Shown here: positions 1 to 8,405 of the stretch, piece by piece
Numbering within the stretch: position 1 is the first letter of the stretch
Layout: every line of letters begins with the position of its first letter
NCBI RefSeq assembly: GCF_017426725.1
Contig: NZ_JAERMS010000019.1
Span: 1-48,210, forward strand
Length of the DNA: 48,210 nt
Direction: 5' to 3'
DNA from: Prevotella illustrans
GTDB taxonomy: Bacteria > Bacteroidota > Bacteroidia > Bacteroidales > Bacteroidaceae
Position numbers and translations under genes: made by a program
Notes under the pieces: model-generated
Database searches by the model: none
What the model was told of the DNA's origin: nothing
The model's input: the letters and a program-made list of their open reading frames with translations, nothing else

Positions 1-8
1 ACGTTGAA

Positions 9-200
9 TCAATATAATTGGATGGGCTTACAAGTGATGAAGCCGGAGACTTCATTATCGGTGCGTCTCTCCCGCTCCCATAAACGATTGACAGATTTTA
101 TAATAACTTCATCGCTTGCAGACTTGTCCCCACAAATGATCGAGTGAGCCGTGACACCCGTTTTTGAAAAACGCCCTTTTATTCCGATTAACGATTCTTT
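9..200 (-). other. Open frame of 63 codons without a start, possible gene remnant
   Basis: On the minus strand a frame stays open from just after a stop at 201-203 to a TGA at 9-11. It reads like protein (…TGVTAHSIICGDKSASD…, …NRLWERERRTDNEV…, ending CKPIQLY). It has no in-frame ATG, GTG or TTG, and it begins in another frame across the stop codon of the upstream permease gene. I do not recognise the family. It could be the tail of a decayed gene, part of a dispersed repeat, or chance. No other gene is visible in 1-187. The A/T-rich inverted repeat near 147-167 is too weak to call a terminator. Confidence 0.25.
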
Positions 201-1273
201 TTATAACTCTGCACGGCCCATCCTCCCATGAAAAGTCCTATGCAAAGGAGGGCCACTACCTGATGGGCAATGCTGCTGAAGTCGCCGCCACGGATGAAGA
301 CGGTGCGAATGGCTTCAATGAAGTAGCTTACAGGGTTGATGTATGTGGTGAGATAAGCCAAAGATGGCATGGAACGTGTTGGAGTAAAAAGACCAGAAAG
401 CAACAGGAGAATCACCACGAAGAACCACATCACGAAGATAGCTTGCTGCATGGTGTCGGAGTAATTGGAGATAATGAGCCCGAATGATGAGAAAAAAAGC
501 GCCAACAGCATGGCGAGAAGATAGATGAGCGCAAGACTGCCCACTGAGGTAATGCCATAGACTGCCCAAGCCAATACAAGACATACGGTAATGATGAAAG
601 CGGCAATGAGCCAATAGGGAATGAGCTTGGCCAAAATGAATGTCCATTTGCTCACTGGTGTCACGTTGATTTGCTCGATGGTACCCGTCTCTTTCTCGCT
701 CACGATATTGAGGGTGGGAAGGAATCCTGTCATCAGCATCATCACGATAGCAAAAAGTGCCGGAATCATAAAGAGCTTGAAATTGAGATGCTTATTATAT
801 AGATACAGCGTAGAAACCTTCGACTGAATGGTTGCCGCAACAGGAATGGCATTGGAGCTGACAACCAGCGAAAGATAAATGCTACCTATTGCCCCTTTGG
901 TGCCATTTACGGCATTTGAAGCGATGAGTATCTGTGGCTCTCGGCCCATAGTCAAGTCTTTACTATAATTTTGCGGTATCACGATGACCATATCAGACTT
1001 GGAATGCTCGATATTATCGAGGGCTGCCTTATAAGTGGGTTGTTGACCATGGAAGATAAAGTAGCGATTGGCCTCAATGTCGTGGACGAGTTGTTGCGAC
1101 CGGGTGGAATGGTCGTTATCTACTACATCTATTACGATATTTTTCACTTCCATGTTCATCACCCAAGGCGAAACGCACATGATCACGATGGGAAAGATGA
1201 TGATAAGCCTGGGTAGGAATGAGTTACGCCGTATCTGTGTGAACTCTTTCTGTATAAGATATTTTAGTGTCAT
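188..1273 (-). CDS. ABC-2 type transporter permease (YbhR/YhhJ-like), second permease
   Basis: This is an inner-membrane subunit of an ABC exporter, 361 residues, which is the usual length. A first membrane segment lies near residues 20-40. A periplasmic domain of about 120 residues follows, then a block of five hydrophobic segments from about 165 to the C-terminus (near 167-187, 210-235, 245-270, 278-298 and 338-356). The motif EKETGTIEQINVTP around residue 192 is the cytoplasmic coupling element typical of ABC2_membrane_3 proteins. It is the last gene of a five-gene minus-strand operon (TolC, HlyD lipoprotein, double ATPase, permease, permease) and starts 6 bp after the preceding permease. 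The two permeases probably pair as a heterodimer beneath the double ATPase. The substrate cannot be read from the sequence; YbhGFSR and YhiI-type relatives export drugs or other amphiphiles. Confidence 0.9.
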   Translation of the reverse strand: MTLKYLIQKEFTQIRRNSFLPRLIIIFPIVIMCVSPWVMNMEVKNIVIDVVDNDHSTRSQQLVHDIEANRYFIFHGQQPTYKAALDNIEHSKSDMVIVIPQNYSKDLTMGREPQILIASNAVNGTKGAIGSIYLSLVVSSNAIPVAATIQSKVSTLYLYNKHLNFKLFMIPALFAIVMMLMTGFLPTLNIVSEKETGTIEQINVTPVSKWTFILAKLIPYWLIAAFIITVCLVLAWAVYGITSVGSLALIYLLAMLLALFFSSFGLIISNYSDTMQQAIFVMWFFVVILLLLSGLFTPTRSMPSLAYLTTYINPVSYFIEAIRTVFIRGGDFSSIAHQVVALLCIGLFMGGWAVQSYKKNR

Positions 1274-1279
1274 AAGTTC

Positions 1280-2338
1280 CTATTCCAATCGTTTGTTAAA
1301 CTTAGCGAGAGAAAGTGAGAGTAATCCCACGAGCATGCCTGCGAGAATCGTCAGCTCGCCGAACACCTGATCTACGCCCACGCCCATAATCATCAGTTTG
1401 CGCATGGCACTGATGTAGTAGCGTGTGGGGATGATGGCCGATGCCCATCGCAATATCTGTGGCATGGATTCTATAGGGAACACCATGCCCGACAGCATCA
1501 CGATAGGCATGAGCAGCACCATGGCAGACAACAACAAAGCGACGAGTTGGGTCTTTGCCACATTGGAAACGAGCAAACCTAAGGAGAGTGCCAGTAAAAT
1601 ATAGATGGTGGAGACGAAGAATATCCAGAACAGTGAACCTTGCAGCGGCACCCCCAACACGAAGGTGGCCATCAGAATAATGACAATCAGGATGGTGAAG
1701 GCAAGCGCCAGATAAGGCACAGCCTTGGCGAAGATGATCATCAATGGTTTGGTAGGAGAAACAAGCAATACTTCCATGGTGCCTCTCTCTTTCTCACGTA
1801 CAATAGAGATGGAAGTCATCATGGCGCAGATGAGCATGAGCAACATACCCATAATGGCAGGTACAAAATTATAGGCCGACCTCAGCTGTGGATTGTAGAG
1901 CATTTTAAAGTTGATCAGCCCTCCGTCTATATTCATAATCACGGCACCGGCATAGTTCGACCATTGCTGGGCCATATTAGGGTCGGTGCCATCCACGATG
2001 AACTGATATCCCGACTGCTTGCCGGTGAAGTTTTGAGCAAATACTACAGCCATGTCGGCTTTCTGATTGCGGATGATGTGTTCGGCTTCGGCAGGCGTGT
2101 CTACAACCTTAGTAATTGTAAAATACTCGGAGACGCTCAAACGATCCACTGCCTGCCGCGTGGCATGGTTGGCATTGCTCATCACGATGACCGTGCGCAC
2201 GTTTTTTACGTCGTTGGTAATGGCAAAACCAAAGAGCAACATCATGACTATCGGCATACCAAACAATATTAACATCGTGCGCTTGTCACGAACAATATGC
2301 TTGGTTTCCTTGATGACAAATGATATAAATTGTTTCAT
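1280..2338 (-). CDS. ABC-2 type transporter permease (YbhS-like), first permease
   Basis: This 352-residue inner-membrane permease is a paralogue of the following gene. It has one N-terminal membrane segment (about 22-42), a large periplasmic domain (about 45-165) and a C-terminal cluster of membrane segments. The coupling motif EKERGTMEVLLVSP follows the second segment, matching the EKExGTxE pattern of the ABC2_membrane_3 family. The gene lies 1 bp after the stop of the double ATPase gene and 6 bp before the second permease, so translational coupling is likely. By family knowledge it forms the membrane channel of an efflux pump together with its neighbour, the HlyD-type adaptor and the TolC protein encoded upstream in the operon. 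Confidence 0.9.
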   Translation of the reverse strand: MKQFISFVIKETKHIVRDKRTMLILFGMPIVMMLLFGFAITNDVKNVRTVIVMSNANHATRQAVDRLSVSEYFTITKVVDTPAEAEHIIRNQKADMAVVFAQNFTGKQSGYQFIVDGTDPNMAQQWSNYAGAVIMNIDGGLINFKMLYNPQLRSAYNFVPAIMGMLLMLICAMMTSISIVREKERGTMEVLLVSPTKPLMIIFAKAVPYLALAFTILIVIILMATFVLGVPLQGSLFWIFFVSTIYILLALSLGLLVSNVAKTQLVALLLSAMVLLMPIVMLSGMVFPIESMPQILRWASAIIPTRYYISAMRKLMIMGVGVDQVFGELTILAGMLVGLLSLSLAKFNKRLE

Positions 2339-2339
2339 T

Positions 2340-3809
2340 TTAATCGCTTGAACGGGTGGCTTGACGAGCCAGGTAAGTGAATACGTGATCTATATCGGGT
2401 TGTTTGAATTCCTTCTTTAGGCCATCCGGTGTACCTATGGCCTTGATTTTTCCATCGACCATAATGGAAATACGATCGCAATATTCGGCTTCATCCATGT
2501 AGTGAGTGGTCACGAAGACGGTAATGCCGTGTGAGGCCGCGTCGTAGATGAGTTCCCAAAACTGGCGACGAGTGGCGGGATCCACACCTCCTGTCGGCTC
2601 GTCGAGGAATACCACGCCCGGCTCATGAAAGATACTTACGGAGAAAGCGAGTTTCTGTTTCCATCCTGATGGTAGGCCCGCTACCAACGTATTCTTATGT
2701 TCTGAGAACTTCAGCTGCTCCAACAGCTCATCCGTTTTGCGTTCTATCTCTTTATCATTCATGCCATAGATTCCGGCAAAGAGACGGATGTTCTCGGCTA
2801 CCGTGAGATCTTCGTAGAGCGAGAATTTCTGACTCATGTAGCCGATATGCTTTTTTATCTGTTCATATTCCGTTCGGATGTCGAACCCCGCTACGCGTCC
2901 GGTGCCGCTCGTAGGCTGATTGAGTCCTATGAGCATGTGCATGGCTGTGGTCTTGCCTGCGCCGTTGGCACCAAGAAATCCAAATATTTCGCCCTTCTTT
3001 ACAGTGAAAGAAATATCATCAATCGCATGGAATGTACCAAATACCTTGACCAGGTGTTCCACCTCGATGGCGTTCTCTCCGATGGTCTCCTTGCCTTTCT
3101 CATGTTCAATGCCGGGAGGATTAAAGATATCCCTAAACTCGGTGAGAATGTTGTCGGGTGTTCCGAGCCCCCGTATACTGCCCTCAGAGAGGAATGCCAC
3201 CCGCTCACAACATCTCACCTCATCAAGATAAGGTGTAGAGGCAACAATCGTAATCTTACGCTCTTTCAGTTGGGCAAGCATTTCCCAGAACTCTTTACGG
3301 CTCACAGGGTCAACGCCTGTGGTAGGCTCGTCGAGGAAGAGCACGCTGGGTTGATGAACCAAGGCACAGCAGAGTGCCAGCTTTTGCTTCATGCCACCCG
3401 AGAGTGCCCCCGCCCTGCGATTCTTGAATCGTTCTATCTGTGAGTAGATAGCCTTAATAGAGTCGTAGTTTTCCTCTACGGTAGTGCCAAAGAGTGTGGC
3501 AAAGAAGTTGAGATTTTCCTCTACCGTCAGATCCTGGTACAGCGAAAACTTACCGGGCATATAGCCCACTCGCTTGCGTATCTCCGTCAGTTGGCTCACA
3601 ACGTCAAAGCCGTCTACCGAAGCTGTGCCTTTGTCAGGGAGGAGCAAGGAACATAAAATGCGATATATCGATGTCTTGCCGGCTCCGTCGGGACCTATGA
3701 GGCCAAACAACTCGCCCTGACCCACCGAGAAGCTGACATTGTGTAATGCCCGCACCTTGCCGTAATTCTTGGATAGGTTATTTATTTCAATAGCATTCAT
3801 GACCATCAA
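2340..3809 (-). CDS. ABC transporter ATP-binding protein with two fused nucleotide-binding domains (YbhF-like)
   Basis: This 489-residue cytoplasmic ATPase carries two NBDs in tandem. NBD1 (about 6-225) has Walker A GPDGAGKT at 39-46, signature LSGGM at 136-140 and Walker B VLFLDEP at 156-162. NBD2 (about 247-470) has Walker A GANGAGKT around 280-287, Q-loop YMSQKFS at 324-330, signature LPSGW at 379-383, Walker B FLDEP at 401-405 and H-loop TTHYMDE at 434-440. In NBD1 the Q-loop glutamine is replaced (YMPGKFS) and the H-loop histidine is proline (ASTPYLDE). NBD2 keeps both but has a degenerate signature. The predicted dimer would therefore have one intact and one degenerate ATP site. Start codons at 3809, 3806 and 3800 are all possible; MNAIEI at 3800 fits the family well. 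The gene follows the adaptor gene by 14 bp. Confidence 0.92.
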   Translation of the reverse strand: MMVMNAIEINNLSKNYGKVRALHNVSFSVGQGELFGLIGPDGAGKTSIYRILCSLLLPDKGTASVDGFDVVSQLTEIRKRVGYMPGKFSLYQDLTVEENLNFFATLFGTTVEENYDSIKAIYSQIERFKNRRAGALSGGMKQKLALCCALVHQPSVLFLDEPTTGVDPVSRKEFWEMLAQLKERKITIVASTPYLDEVRCCERVAFLSEGSIRGLGTPDNILTEFRDIFNPPGIEHEKGKETIGENAIEVEHLVKVFGTFHAIDDISFTVKKGEIFGFLGANGAGKTTAMHMLIGLNQPTSGTGRVAGFDIRTEYEQIKKHIGYMSQKFSLYEDLTVAENIRLFAGIYGMNDKEIERKTDELLEQLKFSEHKNTLVAGLPSGWKQKLAFSVSIFHEPGVVFLDEPTGGVDPATRRQFWELIYDAASHGITVFVTTHYMDEAEYCDRISIMVDGKIKAIGTPDGLKKEFKQPDIDHVFTYLARQATRSSD

Positions 3810-3823
3810 CTTTCGACCGTCAA

Positions 3824-4756
3824 CTAAAACTTCACTTCTCCGTACATACCGATCTTTACATAGTCATCATTCTTAAATTGAACCTTGACCGCATATACCA
3901 AGTCGGCTCGCTCATCGTTGGTAAGAATGGTTTTGGGCGTGAACTCCGAACGGCTTGATATCCAAGTGACAGTACCGTCGTATTGTTTTTTCCGGTTATC
4001 ACCATAATCGGCCATCACCTTTACCTTCTGCCCGATCTTGATATTTTTCAGTTGTATGGACGTGACATAGGCACGAATATACATTTGATTGCTATTCGCC
4101 ACCTTGAAGAGCGGCTTACCCACAACCACAAACTCACCTTGTTCTACATACTTCTCCAAAACAGTGCCTGTGATGGGCGAGAGAATCTTGGTGTTGTTGA
4201 TCTGGTCATTGAGTTGCCGCTTCTGCGCCTCAACGCCTTGCCGTTGGGCTTTGATGGCACGAGTTTGCTCATCAAGCGAGCGGTTGTTACTGCGTATCTG
4301 GTCTCGGGTGGCGTCAAGTTGTCGCTGCAGCACCTTGAGCTGATTGTTGATGTCGTCAAGTTGCTTATGTGGTACGGCCCCGTCTTTCACGAGTTCGGCA
4401 AAGCGTTTCTGCTCGTGCCGGGCATTGGCTATTTGCTGCGCTATTGACGCCAACTGCTTCCGCAAGTCTAATTGACGGCTGCCGGTTGCCGCGGCGTTGG
4501 CGTCCAACTGTTGTCCGGCCGCCGTCAGCTCGTCTTGCTTTTGCCGCAACTGATAAGAGTCGATGGAACCCACAATCCGGTTTCTCTTTACATTTTCTCC
4601 TTCGTTGACGGTAAAAGTCTTTAATTCTCCCGAAGCCTTGGCCGAAACGATAACCTCGGTGGCCTCAAAGGTACCGGTAGCGTCATATTCTTTCCCGCTA
4701 TTCCTGCAGGCTATCATGACGAAAGCAATGCTTGTCAATAAAAATATCTTTTTCAT
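3824..4756 (-). CDS. HlyD-family membrane fusion lipoprotein
   Basis: This is the periplasmic adaptor linking the ABC permeases to TolC, 310 residues. A lipoprotein signal ends at FVMIAC with Cys17 as the likely lipidation site. The order is a barrel/lipoyl half (about 28-68, containing VSAKASGELKTFTVNEGENV), a long Gln/Arg-rich coiled-coil hairpin (about 70-190), the second lipoyl half (ILSPITGTVLEKYVEQGE) and a beta-barrel. The long coiled coil is what docks on TolC tips in this family (YhiI, YbhG). It sits 13 bp downstream of the TolC gene. The export substrate is unknown. Confidence 0.9.
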   Translation of the reverse strand: MKKIFLLTSIAFVMIACRNSGKEYDATGTFEATEVIVSAKASGELKTFTVNEGENVKRNRIVGSIDSYQLRQKQDELTAAGQQLDANAAATGSRQLDLRKQLASIAQQIANARHEQKRFAELVKDGAVPHKQLDDINNQLKVLQRQLDATRDQIRSNNRSLDEQTRAIKAQRQGVEAQKRQLNDQINNTKILSPITGTVLEKYVEQGEFVVVGKPLFKVANSNQMYIRAYVTSIQLKNIKIGQKVKVMADYGDNRKKQYDGTVTWISSRSEFTPKTILTNDERADLVYAVKVQFKNDDYVKIGMYGEVKF

Positions 4757-4769
4757 GTCGATTGATGTT

Positions 4770-6041
4770 TTATTCGTTGTTTGTGTTTTTTTGGTTGTAC
4801 ATTTCTTTGAGCATGTCTATTTCATGTATAGCCTGTTGTATCTTGGCAGCGTTCTCACTGTTGATCTCACGCAGCAGGCTATTGACATCGATGATGCCAT
4901 GCGCAAGTTTCGATTCTGCCGCTTTACGCACATGAGTTCTTAATGCAATGATCTCATTGTCGCTCTGTATCATATTGAGATAACGGCTGATATTTTCGTT
5001 CTGTTGTGTCTGCTCCAGCTTGGTATTGAAGAGGAATACCTCACGGGAATTTTCGGTGATTTCGCGTTGCAACAGCAGCTTTGCTTTGTCGTTCTTACGA
5101 GTATAGAGCGCGCCGATATTCCAGAACAGTTTCACGCCCACAATACCATTGAGTCCCCACTTGTGTTTTATCATATCCTGAAACATATTGAGTCCCGGAT
5201 AACCATAATAGCCTTGCGCGAAAAGTCCCAGTTTGGGCAACAGCTGCGCGTTGAGTGCTTTTCCCTGTACGTCGGTCAGTTGAAGTTGAGCGTCAAACAA
5301 CCTGAGCTCCGGCCGGTTGATACTTAAAGAGCGCTCTTTCACGATTTCAGGCTTTTGGGCATTATTTACCTCAATGCCGCAAAAAATGCTTAGCAGCCGC
5401 TGTAATGTATTGCGCTGCGATTTCATACTTGTGTTTTGTTGCTCAGCGTTTAATCGCTCAGCCTTCACATTCTCCAAGTCGCTCATAGCCGCAGTCCCGC
5501 TCTTCATCATGTTGCAGAGTCGCTTCTCGCTCGACATCAACAGCGCCTTTATATCATCGTTGAGCTTGATTTGCTCATCAAGGAGCAATAGGGCGAAGTA
5601 CATTTCGTTGACGCGCTTGCGTATTTGATAAAGCGTCACTTCGTGTTGCGCTTCCTTCACTTTTCCCTGTTGACGTGCTATCTTGTTTTGGCTGCCGATG
5701 GCTCCGCCGTCATAGATCGTTTGCTGCAGATCGATTCCCACTTTGTATTGATCTTTCGTCAGTCCCTTCATGTCGAGCCCCATCTGTTGGAACAAACCTT
5801 TCATGTTTCCGGGCCATGACATTACATCACTCTGGTAGGTAATCTGTGTGGAGACCGTGATTTGGGGCAGCCATCCTTTCTGAATGTTCTTCACAGTCAA
5901 ATCTGTTGTTTTGGTAATGAGGTCATACTGCCTGATGAGCGGATAATTTCGCTCGGCAGCCTTCTGACATTCTTCCAAAGTCTGTGCCTTTGCCACTGTT
6001 GCCAACGCGATCAAAGCAAGGGTCAGCATGTTTTGTTTCAT
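4770..6041 (-). CDS. TolC-family outer-membrane efflux protein
   Basis: This 423-residue protein has a clear signal peptide (cleavage near ATVAKA-Q, residue 19/20) and the two-fold repeated helical and strand pattern of outer-membrane efflux proteins. Residues about 50-90 (QITVSTQITYQSD… and VGIDLQQTIYDGG) and about 270-310 (FAQGYYGYPG and VGVKLFWNIG) look like the membrane strands. They are separated by long coiled helices. It forms the outer-membrane and periplasmic tunnel for the efflux pump encoded by the next four genes, being first in their operon. It may also serve the divergent MacAB-like exporter, which has no outer-membrane gene of its own (inference). A TAnnTTTG -7 element lies 65 bp upstream. 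Confidence 0.92.
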   Translation of the reverse strand: MKQNMLTLALIALATVAKAQTLEECQKAAERNYPLIRQYDLITKTTDLTVKNIQKGWLPQITVSTQITYQSDVMSWPGNMKGLFQQMGLDMKGLTKDQYKVGIDLQQTIYDGGAIGSQNKIARQQGKVKEAQHEVTLYQIRKRVNEMYFALLLLDEQIKLNDDIKALLMSSEKRLCNMMKSGTAAMSDLENVKAERLNAEQQNTSMKSQRNTLQRLLSIFCGIEVNNAQKPEIVKERSLSINRPELRLFDAQLQLTDVQGKALNAQLLPKLGLFAQGYYGYPGLNMFQDMIKHKWGLNGIVGVKLFWNIGALYTRKNDKAKLLLQREITENSREVFLFNTKLEQTQQNENISRYLNMIQSDNEIIALRTHVRKAAESKLAHGIIDVNSLLREINSENAAKIQQAIHEIDMLKEMYNQKNTNNE

Positions 6042-6105
6042 ATCTTCCTGATTTTTATTTGCAATCTTGTCCTCCGGAAATGATTCTGTTTCCGTATTGA
6101 CATTG

Positions 6106-6113
6106 CAAAGATA
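6106..6113 (-). promoter_or_regulatory. Putative -7 element of the TolC efflux operon
   Basis: TATCTTTG on the minus strand matches the Bacteroidetes TAnnTTTG consensus 65 bp upstream of the TolC start. No TTTG lies at the usual 19-21 bp spacing, so the call rests on the -7 alone. Confidence 0.5.
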
Positions 6114-6373
6114 GGTTTATAATAATAAGATATGATTATCAAATACAACGAATAAATGATCTCTTTGTATGATTTCCATATTTTTATGGTGGTATTATTT
6201 AAAATAAATACTAATTTTACAATCGAATCGTACAAAATGACAATGTTTAGTAGAAAAACAGTTCTCCTGTTTTTATTTTCTTTTCAACAAGTTTGCCTTC
6301 CATTGTTTTTCTGTATGCAACTTTTCACGCCATTGTTGGCGTCTATATTTTAGCGTTACTTATAAATACGTGT
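6114..6373. other. A+T-rich intergenic region between divergent efflux operons
   Basis: Together with the TolC leader this is a 332-bp gap between two divergent exporter operons. It is strikingly A+T rich. I found no convincing TAnnTTTG box for the rightward operon, no tandem operator and no small gene. The frame open from 6293 merely extends the ATPase gene upstream of its real ATG. Confidence 0.6.
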
Positions 6374-7093
6374 ATGATACATCTAAAAGATATCAACAAG
6401 ACTTATCAAGGCGCCCAGCCTTTGCACGTGCTCAAAGGCATTGATCTCGATATTGAGGAAGGCGAATTCGTCTCTATCATGGGCGCGTCGGGATCAGGTA
6501 AGTCCACCTTATTAAATATATTGGGTATTCTCGACAACTACGACAGCGGCGAATACATCCTTGGCGACACGCTCATCAAGGACCTCGGCGAACGCCGTGC
6601 GGCCGAATACCGCAATCGCATGATAGGCTTCATCTTCCAGAGTTTCAATCTCATCGGCTTCAAGACGGCCGTGGAGAACGTCGAACTGCCGCTCTTTTAT
6701 CAGGGCGTCAGCCGTCGCAAGCGTCGCCGGATGGCTCTCGACTACCTCGAACGGTTAGAACTTCTGCCCTGGGCCGAGCACTATCCCAACGAGATGAGCG
6801 GCGGACAGAAGCAGCGTGTGGCCATCGCCCGCGCGCTCATCACGCAGCCCCGCGTCATCCTGGCCGACGAACCTACGGGCGCGCTCGACAGCAAGACGTC
6901 GATGGAAGTGATGCGGCTGCTGAAGCAACTCAATGCCGAGGAGCACAAGACCATTGTCGTGGTGACGCACGAGAGCGGCGTGGCCAACGAAACCGATAAG
7001 ATTATACATATCAAAGACGGCCTGATAGGGCGCATAGAGGAAAATCTCGACCATCATGCCGGTCCCTTCGGCATGGACGGCGTGATGAAGTAA
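6374..7093 (+). CDS. ABC transporter ATP-binding protein (MacB/LolD-type)
   Basis: This is the cytoplasmic ATPase of a MacB-like exporter, 239 residues. Walker A GASGSGKST is at 37-45, Q-loop glutamine at 89 (FIFQSFNL), signature MSGGQKQR at 141-148, Walker B VILADEP at 161-167 with ADEPTGALD, and the H-loop histidine at 199. All key residues are present. The frame is open from 6293, but the ATG at 6374 (MIHLKDINKTY) gives the family's normal N-terminus, whereas the upstream stretch is hydrophobic and A+T rich. Two FtsX-type permeases and an adaptor follow at short spacing (28, 24 and 48 bp), so this is one operon. Confidence 0.92.
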   Translation: MIHLKDINKTYQGAQPLHVLKGIDLDIEEGEFVSIMGASGSGKSTLLNILGILDNYDSGEYILGDTLIKDLGERRAAEYRNRMIGFIFQSFNLIGFKTAVENVELPLFYQGVSRRKRRRMALDYLERLELLPWAEHYPNEMSGGQKQRVAIARALITQPRVILADEPTGALDSKTSMEVMRLLKQLNAEEHKTIVVVTHESGVANETDKIIHIKDGLIGRIEENLDHHAGPFGMDGVMK

Positions 7094-7121
7094 CGGGAAG
7101 AAAGCAAAGCAAAAAGAACGT

Positions 7122-8381
7122 ATGAGAGATGTGATAGCGGAAATATGGTCAACGGCCAAGCGCAACAAGTTGCGCACGGCACTCACCGGCTTTGCCGTGG
7201 CATGGGGTATTTTCATGCTGATATTCCTGTTGGGTGCCGGCAACGGACTCATCAACGCCACCATGCAGAACAGCGACCGCTTCATGGCTAACTCCATGTC
7301 GGTGTATGGCGGCAGGACGTCGAAAGCCTTCGAAGGACTGAAAGAGGGGCGGTGGATTACGTTGAACGACAAGGATTTTGAAACGACGACGGCCCGCTTT
7401 GCCTCGAATGTGGACGAGATGGGAGCGAGCATATCGCAAAACAGCGTGACGATTTCATACCGTGGAAACTATACGAGCACGTCACTCAACGGCGTCTATC
7501 CCAACGAAGCCGACATCTACAAGCTGGAAATGTGTCATGGCCGCTTCATCAACCGAATTGACAACGAGCAGTCGCGCAAGGTATTGGTCATCAACGAAGA
7601 CCAGGCCAAGGAACTCACCACCGGCGATATTGCCGGCTTGGTAGGGCAATATGTGGACGTGGGGGCTTTCGGATTCCGGATTGTGGGAATCTATAAGAGC
7701 GACCGAAGCGGCGGCAACAGCGCGGCCTACACGGCGTTCAATACGGTTCGCGGCATTTACGGCCGTGGCGACAAGGCCGACGAGCTGCATTTTTCCTTCC
7801 ATGGACTCAATACGGAGGAGGACAACAAAGCCTTCGAGAAGCGTTATCGTGCCGGCTTGAACCGCAACCACCGGGCCGCTCCCGACGACGAGGGAGCGAT
7901 ATGGCTGCACAACCGTTTTACGGATGTTTTGCAGATGAACACCGGTATTGCCATCATCCGCACGGCCTTGTGGATCATCGGCCTCTTCACACTGCTGAGC
8001 GGTATCGTGGGCGTTTCCAACATCATGCTCATCACCGTGAAGGAGCGCACACGCGAGTTTGGCATCCGCAAGGCCATCGGGGCCAAGCCGTGGTCCATCT
8101 TGAAACTGATTATCGTCGAGAGCGTCATCATCACCACTTTCTTCGGCTACATCGGTATGCTCATGGGCATTGCGGCCAACGAGTATATGGACGCTACTAT
8201 CGGCCACATGCAGATAGACTCGGGAATGTTTACGGCCACGATGTTTGTCAATCCCAGAGTGGGCATTGACGTCTGTATCGAGGCAACGCTGGTCATGGTG
8301 CTTGCCGGAACCCTTGCCGGACTCATTCCGGCCCGCAAGGCGGCCAAGATACGTCCCATCGAGGCGTTGAGAGCGGAATAA
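7122..8381 (+). CDS. MacB-like ABC transporter permease (FtsX fold), first copy
   Basis: This 419-residue inner-membrane protein has the MacB topology: one membrane segment at about 19-41, a periplasmic MacB_PCD domain (about 45-275), then three segments at about 282-304, 333-353 and 387-407. The family motifs VSNIMLITVKERTREFGIRKA after the second segment (positions roughly 300-320) and IPARKAAKIRPIEALR at the C-terminus are present. Unlike E. coli MacB, the ATPase is a separate protein, encoded just upstream. A second, divergent permease follows. By family knowledge such pumps work mechanically from the periplasm rather than by moving a substrate through the membrane. The substrate is unknown. 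Confidence 0.92.
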   Translation: MRDVIAEIWSTAKRNKLRTALTGFAVAWGIFMLIFLLGAGNGLINATMQNSDRFMANSMSVYGGRTSKAFEGLKEGRWITLNDKDFETTTARFASNVDEMGASISQNSVTISYRGNYTSTSLNGVYPNEADIYKLEMCHGRFINRIDNEQSRKVLVINEDQAKELTTGDIAGLVGQYVDVGAFGFRIVGIYKSDRSGGNSAAYTAFNTVRGIYGRGDKADELHFSFHGLNTEEDNKAFEKRYRAGLNRNHRAAPDDEGAIWLHNRFTDVLQMNTGIAIIRTALWIIGLFTLLSGIVGVSNIMLITVKERTREFGIRKAIGAKPWSILKLIIVESVIITTFFGYIGMLMGIAANEYMDATIGHMQIDSGMFTATMFVNPRVGIDVCIEATLVMVLAGTLAGLIPARKAAKIRPIEALRAE

Positions 8382-8405
8382 CGTTTTGCTTTTTTTTCAT
8401 CGTTT

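Noticed and set aside
6293..6373. Upstream extension of the MacB-type ATPase gene
   Set aside because: It would add 27 hydrophobic residues absent from this cytosolic ATPase family. The ATG at 6374 gives the normal start.
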